Source of the DNA: Methanomassiliicoccaceae archaeon
Lineage (GTDB): Archaea > Thermoplasmatota > Thermoplasmata > Methanomassiliicoccales > Methanomethylophilaceae
Length of the DNA stretch: 64,000 nucleotides
Reading direction: 5' to 3'
NCBI GenBank assembly: GCA_003550345.1
Contig: PUJZ01000017.1
Coordinates: 30,225-94,224 of the forward strand
Shown here piece by piece: positions 56,569 through 64,000 of this stretch. A program made the translations under genes and the position numbers. Numbering within the stretch: position 1 is the stretch's first letter; each line of letters opens with the position of its first letter. A model generated the notes under the pieces. The model was not told where the DNA came from. It made no database searches and saw only the letters and a list, made by a program, of their open reading frames with translations.

Positions 56569-56597
56569 AGGCGAGAGTATCTTCGCTAATCTCGCCT
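56569..56597 (-). promoter_or_regulatory. Hairpin in rpl3 leader: perfect 8-bp stem AGGCGAGA/TCTCGCCT
   Basis: Inverted repeat aggcgaga-(13 nt)-tctcgcct read directly, 17 nt upstream of rpl3 ATG. Confidence 0.55.
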
Positions 56598-56760
56598 TTC
56601 GTATCGATTGACTGTCACATTTCCGGTGCTTCCGACCGTGACGCCATATTCATCTCGATAAGAACCGACATGAGTATGAACGAGGGTTGCCAAGCATTGC
56701 CCAGGGCGTCTGGTCGGACATCCTCAACGTGTTCAGCGCTTGGTTGTCAATAGAGCGGTA

Positions 56761-56773
56761 GTATAAAAAGGAT
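56761..56773 (-). promoter_or_regulatory. TATA box for ribosomal superoperon (minus strand cctttttatac)
   Basis: TATA-like element about 210 nt upstream of rpl3 ATG. Confidence 0.5.
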
Positions 56774-56788
56774 ACGGTAGGGGCCCTT

Positions 56789-57112
56789 TCAGAGCTTGCC
56801 CTCCTTGGCCTTCTTCTGGGCGCGCTTCATCCGCGCCTTGGCGTCGAAGCCGGTGGCGGCCTCGACGAAGCGGTTGAGCGCCCTCTTGGTATCCAGTATG
56901 GTGGCGTCCTCCGCCTCGGGGTCGGCCTCGGTGGCCACATGGAGCTGGGTCTTGCTGATGACCTTGGCCTCCACCCGGCTCATGGCCCCGTAAGAGCTGA
57001 CCAGGAGATCGCCCTCCTCCCTCACCTCGCCGAAGGCCTCCTCCATCAGGGCCTTGAGGCCGTCTCCCTCTATCTTGGCATACCATCCCTTCTTGATGTC
57101 GTACTCCACCAT
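56789..57112 (-). CDS. DUF5611-like archaeal conserved protein
   Basis: MVEYDIKKGWYAKIEGDGLKALMEEAFGEVREEGD. Confidence 0.7.
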   Translation of the reverse strand: MVEYDIKKGWYAKIEGDGLKALMEEAFGEVREEGDLLVSSYGAMSRVEAKVISKTQLHVATEADPEAEDATILDTKRALNRFVEAATGFDAKARMKRAQKKAKEGKL

Positions 57113-57113
57113 C

Positions 57114-58112
57114 TCATCTCCTCCAAGCGATCGCCGCCCGGTCCTCCAGATGCCTGTCCACGTCCACCGAGGTCAGCAGCGAGGACTCGTCGCGCAGATA
57201 GCGCCGCCATTCTTGGCGGCAGCCGCAGCCGGGGGCCTCGAGGAGGCCCCGGTCCTGGCTGAAGGAGAAGTCGCGGACCGATTCAAGTATCTTTGCATCG
57301 CAGGAGCCGCAGTTGTGCACCCCCCGGGGCGTGCCGCCCCCGCTGGGGGATGACATGATCCTCGCCCCCCCTTCCGGGGCGGAACGGAGGACCTCCAGCA
57401 GGGACCATAGCCAGGGGGGCCGGTAGTCGCCGCGGCGCCATAGCCTCTCCACCACCGTCCCCTTCTGCACGTTCACCGGGTTGAGGGAGACCTCGTCGCC
57501 ATGCAGCGACGCGAAGGCCACCGAGGCCTTGGCGTCCTCAATGGCCGCCGTCTCGCTGAGATAGGGGGGCTTGAGCAGAAGGTAGCTGCGGAGCCTCATG
57601 CCCCCGGCCTTGATCGCCTCCGCCGCCCGCAGGTAGTCCGCGCTGGAGAAGCCTTTTCGCACAGAGCGGGCCAGGACCTCGTCGTCGGAGCTCTCCAGGC
57701 CGATGGCCACCGTGCTGCCCCGGGGCAGCGGGGAGAGCGAGTCGGCGTCGACGAACTCGGGTCGGCTCTCCACCAGCAGCCTCCTCGCGGCCGAGAAGGA
57801 CTGCAGTATCTCATCGCGGGCCTCCGGCGGCACCTCCCTCCCATCGAGGAAGCTGCCCGAGGTGTAGATCTTCACGAACGGCTCGCCGTCGTAGCGCTCC
57901 ATGGCCGCCTCCAGCTGGGCGAGCAGGTTCCCGGCGTTGACCTCGCTGTCGCTGGCGCTGTTGTAGCCGCACATGCTGCAGCCGCCGCGGCGGGACCAGG
58001 AGCAGCCGCTGGTGCGGAGGATGAGCACCATGGCGTCCACCTCCCGGCCGTCGGCCATGTCCTTCTCCTTCCACAGAGCCTCTGGCCTGTCAAGGTCGCG
58101 CTTCCTAGCCAA
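57114..58112 (-). CDS. Archaeosine biosynthesis radical SAM protein RaSEA
   Basis: LRTSGCSWSRRGGCSMCGYNSASD cysteines; FVKIYTSGSFLD; AIGLESSDDEVL. Confidence 0.87.
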   Translation of the reverse strand: MARKRDLDRPEALWKEKDMADGREVDAMVLILRTSGCSWSRRGGCSMCGYNSASDSEVNAGNLLAQLEAAMERYDGEPFVKIYTSGSFLDGREVPPEARDEILQSFSAARRLLVESRPEFVDADSLSPLPRGSTVAIGLESSDDEVLARSVRKGFSSADYLRAAEAIKAGGMRLRSYLLLKPPYLSETAAIEDAKASVAFASLHGDEVSLNPVNVQKGTVVERLWRRGDYRPPWLWSLLEVLRSAPEGGARIMSSPSGGGTPRGVHNCGSCDAKILESVRDFSFSQDRGLLEAPGCGCRQEWRRYLRDESSLLTSVDVDRHLEDRAAIAWRR

Positions 58113-58187
58113 ATCGGCCCTCCATGGCCGTCTGATACGATGGATACTTTAATATCTTTATTATCAATAATCGAGGAAGGTGCATCG

Positions 58188-59531
58188 ATGTCATTGAAGA
58201 TAGCGGTCATAGGCTCAGGGGCGGCGGGGATGACCGCCGCCTCGACGGCCAGAAGGGAGGACCCGGGCGCCGAGATAGTTCTTTTCACCGAGGACGAGCA
58301 CATCGCCTACTCGCCCTGCGTCATCCCCTGGGTCCTGGAAGGGAGGACCGGCTGGGAGAGCATCGTCATGCATGACCCCGAGTACTACCGCCAGGAGCGC
58401 GGCATCGACGTGAGGACCCTCACCAAGGTCACGTCCGTAGACCTGGGGTCCTGCGTGCTGACCGCAGGGGGCGAGGATTTCACCTTCGACAGGCTCGTGC
58501 TCGCCACCGGGGGCCAGGTCTTCATTCCCCCCATACCCGGCACCGGCCTTCCCGGTGTGCATGTGGTGCGGACCATAAACGACGGCAAGGCCATCGAGGA
58601 AGGGATGGCGTCCGTTGACGATGTGGCCATAATCGGGGCGGGCGTCATCGGCCTGGAGATGGCGCTGGCGATGAAGGAGGCGGGGAAGGGCGTCACCGTC
58701 ATCGAGATGATGGACCAGGTGGTCCCCCGCATACTCGACCCCGACCTCGCCGCCGATCTGCGCGCCTATCTGGAGGGCAGAGGGGTCCGTTTCGTGATGG
58801 GGGCGCCCATACAGAGCGTCGACGGGGAGCGGTCGGTGGAGTCGGTTACCGTATCCGGGGAGAGGATCCCTTGCGGGATGGCCGTTTTCAGCACCGGGGT
58901 GCGGGCGAACCTGGAGCTTCCCTCCCAGATGGGGCTGGACATCGGGACCCTCGGCGCGGTGAGGGTCTCCCCCGGCATGCGGCCCTATCGCAACGGCCGG
59001 CTGGTCCCCAATGTTTTCGTCTGCGGCGATGTGGTGCAGTGCGAATCGGCGGTGCTGCCCGGGCCCACCATGAGCCAGCTCGGCTCGAGCGCGGTGAGGC
59101 AGGGCCGGGTGGCGGGCATCAACGCCGCCGGAGGCAATGCCATGCATGAGGGGGTCACCAGCCCCTGGGTCAGCGTGATAGGCGAGCTGCAGGTCGCCGG
59201 CACCGGCATCTCCAGCAGCCTGGCCGGATGGTACGGGATCGAAGTGGCCAGCGGCGTCGCCCACGGGCTCACCCGGGCGCGCTACTACCCGGGGGGGACG
59301 CCGATGACCGTCAAGGTGCTGGCGGAGAGGTCCACCGGAAGGCTGGTCGGGGCCCAGATGATATCCGGGGAGGATGCCACCGGAAGGATCAATTGGCTCA
59401 GCGCCGCGGTACTGGAGGGCGTGGGGGCCAAGGACTTCCTCTCCCGCTACGAGAACGCCTACTGCCCGCCCACCTCGATGGTGAGGGACGTGGCGTTCAC
59501 GGCGGTTGAGCGCCTGGTCTCCGAGCTGTGA
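58188..59531 (+). CDS. FAD-dependent pyridine nucleotide-disulfide oxidoreductase (NADH oxidase/CoA-disulfide reductase family)
   Basis: KIAVIGSGAAGMTAAS; YSPCVIPWVLEG; AIIGAGVIGLEMALAM; VFVCGDVVQ. Confidence 0.9.
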   Translation: MSLKIAVIGSGAAGMTAASTARREDPGAEIVLFTEDEHIAYSPCVIPWVLEGRTGWESIVMHDPEYYRQERGIDVRTLTKVTSVDLGSCVLTAGGEDFTFDRLVLATGGQVFIPPIPGTGLPGVHVVRTINDGKAIEEGMASVDDVAIIGAGVIGLEMALAMKEAGKGVTVIEMMDQVVPRILDPDLAADLRAYLEGRGVRFVMGAPIQSVDGERSVESVTVSGERIPCGMAVFSTGVRANLELPSQMGLDIGTLGAVRVSPGMRPYRNGRLVPNVFVCGDVVQCESAVLPGPTMSQLGSSAVRQGRVAGINAAGGNAMHEGVTSPWVSVIGELQVAGTGISSSLAGWYGIEVASGVAHGLTRARYYPGGTPMTVKVLAERSTGRLVGAQMISGEDATGRINWLSAAVLEGVGAKDFLSRYENAYCPPTSMVRDVAFTAVERLVSEL

Positions 59532-59585
59532 TCCCTCCGCGGGATAGATGACCGCATCACTATAATCGCAACAGAGTGTTTGAAG

Positions 59586-60338
59586 ATGAGATACCAAGAA
59601 TACAAGGACCTGTACCATAAGCTCTCCACGCCGGAGGAGGTCGAGCGCCTGGCCAAGAAGGGCTATGACCGCGAGCTCCTCATGGTCCTGCACACCCAGA
59701 AGGTAACCAGGGACGTGAAGAAGAGCTTCTACAAGGTCAAGAACAACACCGGGAGGATGCTGAAGGACTGGCGCCAAGGGCACAGCCTTATGGAGATATC
59801 GAAGCGCCAGCGCTTCCCCCCCATACTGACGGCGATGTTCGTCTTCGAGGAGATGGGATGGAGCCGGAAGAAGTTCTGGTCCCATATCCGCGGCGAGGAG
59901 GAGATCAAGGACAAGCGCATCAGGCGGGAGATCGAGGAGATCAACCGCAACGACTACGTCTACTCCCCCTGGGCCAACGAGGAGCAGCGCAAGCGGGGGG
60001 AGTGGGGCGAGGTACTGCTCGAGAACTGGCTTGACGAGCAGGGCATCGAGTACCGCACCGAGGAGGACCTGCGCGGCGTCTACGCCAAGACGCCCGACTC
60101 GCTCTTCGAGGAGCCCATCAAGGTCAACGGCATGGAGATCATGTGGATCGAGAGCAAGGCCACCTTCGGCGACACGCCGGAGTTCCGCTTCAACGCCCGC
60201 AAGCAGCTGGTCCCCTACACGGAGCTCTTCGGCCCGGGGCTGGTGGTCTATTGGTTCGGGTACCTGGACGACCTCGAGCCCCCGGAGGACGTATTTATAA
60301 GCGACATGTCGTTGCTAGACATGGATGTCGAAGAATGA
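59586..60338 (+). CDS. CDIN1 (C15orf41)-like TPD-motif PD-(D/E)XK nuclease
   Basis: AKTPDSLFEEPIKVNGMEIMWIESKATFGDTPEF...FGPGLVVYWFGYLDDL closely resembles the TPD/ESK/FGPGLVIYW region of eukaryotic CDIN1. Confidence 0.88.
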   Translation: MRYQEYKDLYHKLSTPEEVERLAKKGYDRELLMVLHTQKVTRDVKKSFYKVKNNTGRMLKDWRQGHSLMEISKRQRFPPILTAMFVFEEMGWSRKKFWSHIRGEEEIKDKRIRREIEEINRNDYVYSPWANEEQRKRGEWGEVLLENWLDEQGIEYRTEEDLRGVYAKTPDSLFEEPIKVNGMEIMWIESKATFGDTPEFRFNARKQLVPYTELFGPGLVVYWFGYLDDLEPPEDVFISDMSLLDMDVEE

Positions 60339-61314
60339 CCTCATATCCGCCAGCGACCTGGAGAGGTACGGGTACTGCCCCCTCTCCTGGTGGCTGGCCA
60401 AGGAGGGGGACGTGCATAACGAGCAGCTCGTCGCCGGCTCCGATGAGCATCAGCGGATATCGAGGTCCCTCCTGACCCTCAAGTCGAAGGAGCAGGGGGG
60501 CTGGGAGCTGCGCTTCTCGTTCATCATCTCGGTGGCCATGGTCGCGAACCTCCTGGCGCTTTTCACGTTGGGACTCCTGGAGCTCGAGGGCGAGCTGCAG
60601 GCGGGGTGGCTGTTCATCATATCCTTGGTATGGCTCGCCATCGGGCTCATGCTGCTGCACCGCGCCTACCTGCACGGCCGCTGGTACCGCTACACCTTCA
60701 ACGAGATGGTGCTGGTCGCCATCAGCGTACTGATGATGATGGTGTCCCTCAACACGATGGCCTTCATTCAGATGGACGCGGTGGACGGGGGCATGTACTT
60801 CCTGCTGGCCGTCTTCTGGTTCGTCATAACCGTGGTGATCCTCGCTCTGCACCACCTCCTCACCGGCGACCTGCTCGGCCTGCAGCGGAGCAACTCCTTG
60901 AAGGGCGACGTGGTCTACGTGGGCGAGGGGCCGTCCGAGCTGCTGGTCTCCGAGAGGCACGGGCTCAGCGGCCGGCCGGACATCATACTGCGCCGCGACA
61001 ACGACCTGGTGCCGGTGGAGATCAAGACCGGCAGGGTGCCCCGGGGGCCCCTCTTCTCCCACATACTGCAGCTGGGCGCCTACTGCATAATCGTGGGGGA
61101 GCTGGAGGGCCAAAGGGTGGAGCGGGGGCTGCTGCGCTACGGATGGAAGGAGTTCGAGATCGAGTTCGACGAGGCCCTGGAGGAGCTGGTCCTCCTCAAA
61201 TTGGAGGAGATGCGCCGCCTGCGCGAGAGCAATGACGTCCACCGCAACCACAACCGCCCGGGCAAATGCCGCGGCTGCTCGCGCCGCTCCGTCTGCCCCG
61301 AGTCCTTGGCCTGA
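60325..61314 (+). CDS. Cas4/RecB-like FeS nuclease with inserted transmembrane region
   Basis: N-term SASDLERYGYCPLSWWL, four hydrophobic helices, nuclease core LSGRPDIILRRDNDLVPVEIKTGR, C-term GKCRGCSRRSVCPESL. Confidence 0.85.
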   Translation: MSKNDLISASDLERYGYCPLSWWLAKEGDVHNEQLVAGSDEHQRISRSLLTLKSKEQGGWELRFSFIISVAMVANLLALFTLGLLELEGELQAGWLFIISLVWLAIGLMLLHRAYLHGRWYRYTFNEMVLVAISVLMMMVSLNTMAFIQMDAVDGGMYFLLAVFWFVITVVILALHHLLTGDLLGLQRSNSLKGDVVYVGEGPSELLVSERHGLSGRPDIILRRDNDLVPVEIKTGRVPRGPLFSHILQLGAYCIIVGELEGQRVERGLLRYGWKEFEIEFDEALEELVLLKLEEMRRLRESNDVHRNHNRPGKCRGCSRRSVCPESLA

Positions 61315-63108
61315 TCACTCCACGGTCACGCTCTTCGCCAGGTTCCGGGGCTTGTCGATGGGCATGCCCCTCTCCTTGGCGACGTAGTAGGAGAGGAGCT
61401 GCAGCGCCACCGCCAGCGTCACCGGGCTGAAGAGGGGCTCGATGGGGGGTATCCGCACTATCTGGTCCGCCAGGGTCTCGCAGTCCTCGTTGTCGTCGTT
61501 GGCTATCAGGAGTATGGGGCTCCCGCGGGCGGCCACCTCGGACACGTTGGAGACCATCTTGTCATAGGTGTGGTCCCCCAGGCAGGCCGCCACCAGCGGG
61601 GTGCGCTCATCGAGTAGGGCTAGCGGGCCGTGCTTCAGCTCGCCGGCGGCATAGCCCTCCGCGTGCACGTAAGATATCTCCTTGAGCTTGAGGGCCCCCT
61701 CCATCATCGAAGGGAAGTTGCGGTTGCGGCCGATGAAGAAGGCCGAGGTGGCATCGCGGAACATCGCTGCGGCCGCCTGCAGGCCCTGGGCGCGGTCCAG
61801 GATCTCCGAGACCTTGTTGGGCAGGGCCCGGAGGGAGGCCTTGAAGATGCGCATCTCCTCGTCCCCCATGCTCCTGTTCATGTAGCCGAGCCTGGCCGCC
61901 AGGAGGTAGACGGCTATCAGCTGGGCGGTGTAGGTCTTGGTGGCGGCCACGCTTATCTCCGGGCCGGCCTTGGTGAAGAGCACCGCGTCCGCCTCGCGGG
62001 TTATGCTCGAGCCCACCACGTTGGTTATCGCCAGCGTGAAGGACCCCCGGTCCTTGGCCTCGCGGCAGGCTGCCAGCGTGTCGGCGGTCTCGCCGCTCTG
62101 CGTTATCAGCACCACCAGGGGGCAGCGGTTCGTCTTGGTGGTGTAGCGGTACTCGGACGCTATCTCCACCTGCACCGGTATCCCTGAGAGCTCCTCGATG
62201 ACGTACTTCCCCACCATGCCGGCGTTGTATGAGGTCCCGCAGGCCAGTATCTTGACCATGTCCACCTTCTTCCTCGTGGGGAGTATCTCCAGCATCTCGA
62301 GCTCGTCGATGTAGCTGATTATGGTCTCGCTGATGCTGCGCGGCTGCTCGAAGATCTCCTTCAGCATGTAGTGCTCGAATCCGCCCTTGCGGGCCTCCTC
62401 CATGCTCCACTGCACCTTGGAGGGGGGGCGGTCGGCGGCGGAGCCGTCGGCCCCGTACAGCGATATCCCCCGCGGCGATATGACGGCGCTCTCGCCGTCC
62501 TCCATGTACACCACGTCCGAGGTGTACTCCAGCAGGGCGGTGACGTCCGAAGCGACGAAGTTCTCGTTCAGGCCCAGGCCCAGCACCAGGGGGTTCTCCT
62601 TCTTGGCCACCACCACCTCGTCGGAGTACTCCTCGACCACCGCGATCGAGTAGGTCCCCCTGACGTCGTCGAGCGCGCGGCGCACCGCGGCGTGGAGGTC
62701 GCCCTTGTGGTAATGCGATATTAGGTGCACCAGGACCTCGGTGTCGGTATCCGAGCTGAACACCGTGCCGTTCTCGAGCAGCCCTTTGCGTATCTGGTTA
62801 TGGTTCTCGATGATGCCGTTGTGCACCAGGGCGATCTTGCGGTCCTGGCTGAGGAAGGGGTGGGCGTTCTTCCAGGACGGGGCGCCGCAGGTGGCCCAGC
62901 GGGTGTGGCCGATGCCGGTGTGGCCCTGCATCGGCGGCATGCTGCTCTCCATCACGGAGATCTCCCCCTTCTCCTTGTGCACCTCCAATGCCCCGTTGAC
63001 CACCGCCACGCCGGCCGAGTCGTAGCCCCGGTACTCCAGTTTCCGCAAGGACTCCAGGAGGACGCCGGAGACGTCCCTGGGCCCGGAATAGCCTATCAGC
63101 CCGCACAT
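61315..63108 (-). CDS. glmS: Glutamine-fructose-6-phosphate aminotransferase
   Basis: MCGLIGYSGPRDVSGVLLESLRKLEYRGYDSAG; SIS domains; C-term DKPRNLAKSVTVE. Confidence 0.96.
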   Translation of the reverse strand: MCGLIGYSGPRDVSGVLLESLRKLEYRGYDSAGVAVVNGALEVHKEKGEISVMESSMPPMQGHTGIGHTRWATCGAPSWKNAHPFLSQDRKIALVHNGIIENHNQIRKGLLENGTVFSSDTDTEVLVHLISHYHKGDLHAAVRRALDDVRGTYSIAVVEEYSDEVVVAKKENPLVLGLGLNENFVASDVTALLEYTSDVVYMEDGESAVISPRGISLYGADGSAADRPPSKVQWSMEEARKGGFEHYMLKEIFEQPRSISETIISYIDELEMLEILPTRKKVDMVKILACGTSYNAGMVGKYVIEELSGIPVQVEIASEYRYTTKTNRCPLVVLITQSGETADTLAACREAKDRGSFTLAITNVVGSSITREADAVLFTKAGPEISVAATKTYTAQLIAVYLLAARLGYMNRSMGDEEMRIFKASLRALPNKVSEILDRAQGLQAAAAMFRDATSAFFIGRNRNFPSMMEGALKLKEISYVHAEGYAAGELKHGPLALLDERTPLVAACLGDHTYDKMVSNVSEVAARGSPILLIANDDNEDCETLADQIVRIPPIEPLFSPVTLAVALQLLSYYVAKERGMPIDKPRNLAKSVTVE

Positions 63109-64000
63109 CAGTATACCTCCGAACGGTCGTTTATGTTCCCTCTGACCGTGGTGCCGTCGCGCAGACGGCAATGGGTGCCCACCACCGCCCCCGGCGAGAC
63201 GCTGACCCCGCACCCTATCTCGGTGTTGGAGCCGATGACGCAGCCGATGTCGTTGAGCGGTATCAGGTCATCCTTGACATTGCCGTAGGTGTTCTGGCTG
63301 GCGCTGCAGAAATGGGCCCCCACATGCACATTGGAGTCGATGAGCGAGCGGCTGATGTGGCAGTGGCTGTCTATGCTCGAGCCGGAGAGAACCACCGACC
63401 CCGAGATATGGCTGAAGGATGACACCGAGACGTTGTCGCCGATGATGCTCACCGGGAATAGGGCCACGTTGGGGCCGATGTCGCAGCCCTTGCCGATTAT
63501 GACCGGGCCTTCGATGTAGCAGCCCGCCCTGATGCGGGTCCCCTCGCCTACCGCCACCGGCCCCTTCATGACCGCCCCCGACTCCACCCTGCCGGCGATG
63601 CTCTGCCCCTCCAGGGACACCATGCGTGAGCTCATGTCGATCACGTCCCAGGGATACACGGCGTCGCACCATGAGCCCCGGGTGATTATGCCCTTCATGG
63701 AGAGCTCGGGCAGCATCGAGGAGAGCACGTCCGTCAGCCCGGTGCTCCCTTTGGCCACCGGCGCCTCCATGCTCTTCAGCGCCTCCTTGCTGAGCCGGTA
63801 TATGCCCGTGCTGATTATGCATGTCTCAGCGCGGCTGGGCTTCTCCTCGATGCTGGAGACGATGGAGTCGCTGAGCTCCACCACCCCGTACTTCGAGGGC
63901 ATGGGGCTGCGGGCCAGGAGGGCGCAGTTGGTCTCATCGGCGGCGAGGAGGTCCTTCACCCCCTCGGGGCTTATCACGTTGTCCCCCGGCAGCACCAGGA
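63108..64000 (-). CDS. glmU: Bifunctional sugar-1-phosphate nucleotidylyltransferase/acetyltransferase, GlmU-type (N-term beyond window)
   Basis: LPGDNVISPEGVKDLLA nucleotidyltransferase part and C-terminal LbH repeats; TGATG overlap with glmS. Confidence 0.88.
   Translation of the reverse strand, partial: LVLPGDNVISPEGVKDLLAADETNCALLARSPMPSKYGVVELSDSIVSSIEEKPSRAETCIISTGIYRLSKEALKSMEAPVAKGSTGLTDVLSSMLPELSMKGIITRGSWCDAVYPWDVIDMSSRMVSLEGQSIAGRVESGAVMKGPVAVGEGTRIRAGCYIEGPVIIGKGCDIGPNVALFPVSIIGDNVSVSSFSHISGSVVLSGSSIDSHCHISRSLIDSNVHVGAHFCSASQNTYGNVKDDLIPLNDIGCVIGSNTEIGCGVSVSPGAVVGTHCRLRDGTTVRGNINDRSEVY

Noticed and set aside
56600-56760. tRNA or snoRNA in the intergenic region upstream of rpl3
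   Set aside because: No cloverleaf, no T-loop GTTCRANNC or C/D box pattern could be supported; better explained as promoter plus leader
60325-61314. CRISPR-Cas locus suggested by Cas4-like gene
   Set aside because: No repeat array, no cas1/cas2 or effector genes in the window; the Cas4-like protein has TM insertions and pairs with a CDIN1-like gene

Overview
Archaeal chromosomal segment: GC-rich, dense, about 72 genes. The mvhADG/hdrA genes, a corrinoid/UroD methyltransferase pair, and archaeal exosome, proteasome and KEOPS genes point to a methylotrophic methanogen, probably Thermoplasmata/Methanomassiliicoccales-like (taxonomy is inferred). Main blocks: (1) SRP19, DUF211, NAD(P)HX repair and metallophosphoesterase; (2) an hdrA-mvhD-mvhG-mvhA electron-bifurcation operon; (3) a Prok-RING-like Zn protein, Pop5, psmA, SBDS, Rrp4-Rrp41-Rrp42, L37Ae, rpoP, Pcc1 and prefoldin beta; (4) ABC transporter, DHH, TyrS and purine salvage genes; (5) a RecA-like / small protein / PolB2-like cassette; (6) a corrinoid protein + UroD methyltransferase + G3E GTPase + ASKHA (hydantoinase-like) + DUF1638 cluster, followed by two tandem receiver-GAF-PAS sensor kinases; (7) the S10/spc ribosomal superoperon (L3 to SecY, EMC3-like, Cmk, Cbf5) on the minus strand; (8) RaSEA, an FAD oxidoreductase, a CDIN1-like TPD nuclease overlapping a transmembrane Cas4-like nuclease, GlmS and GlmU. 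No CRISPR array, rRNA, tRNA or transposon was recognised. Best candidates for under-described systems: the PolB2/RecA-like mutasome-type cassette, the CDIN1-like + membrane Cas4-like nuclease pair, the corrinoid/ASKHA/G3E cluster without a substrate methyltransferase, and a RING-like protein next to the proteasome alpha gene with a shared promoter motif.
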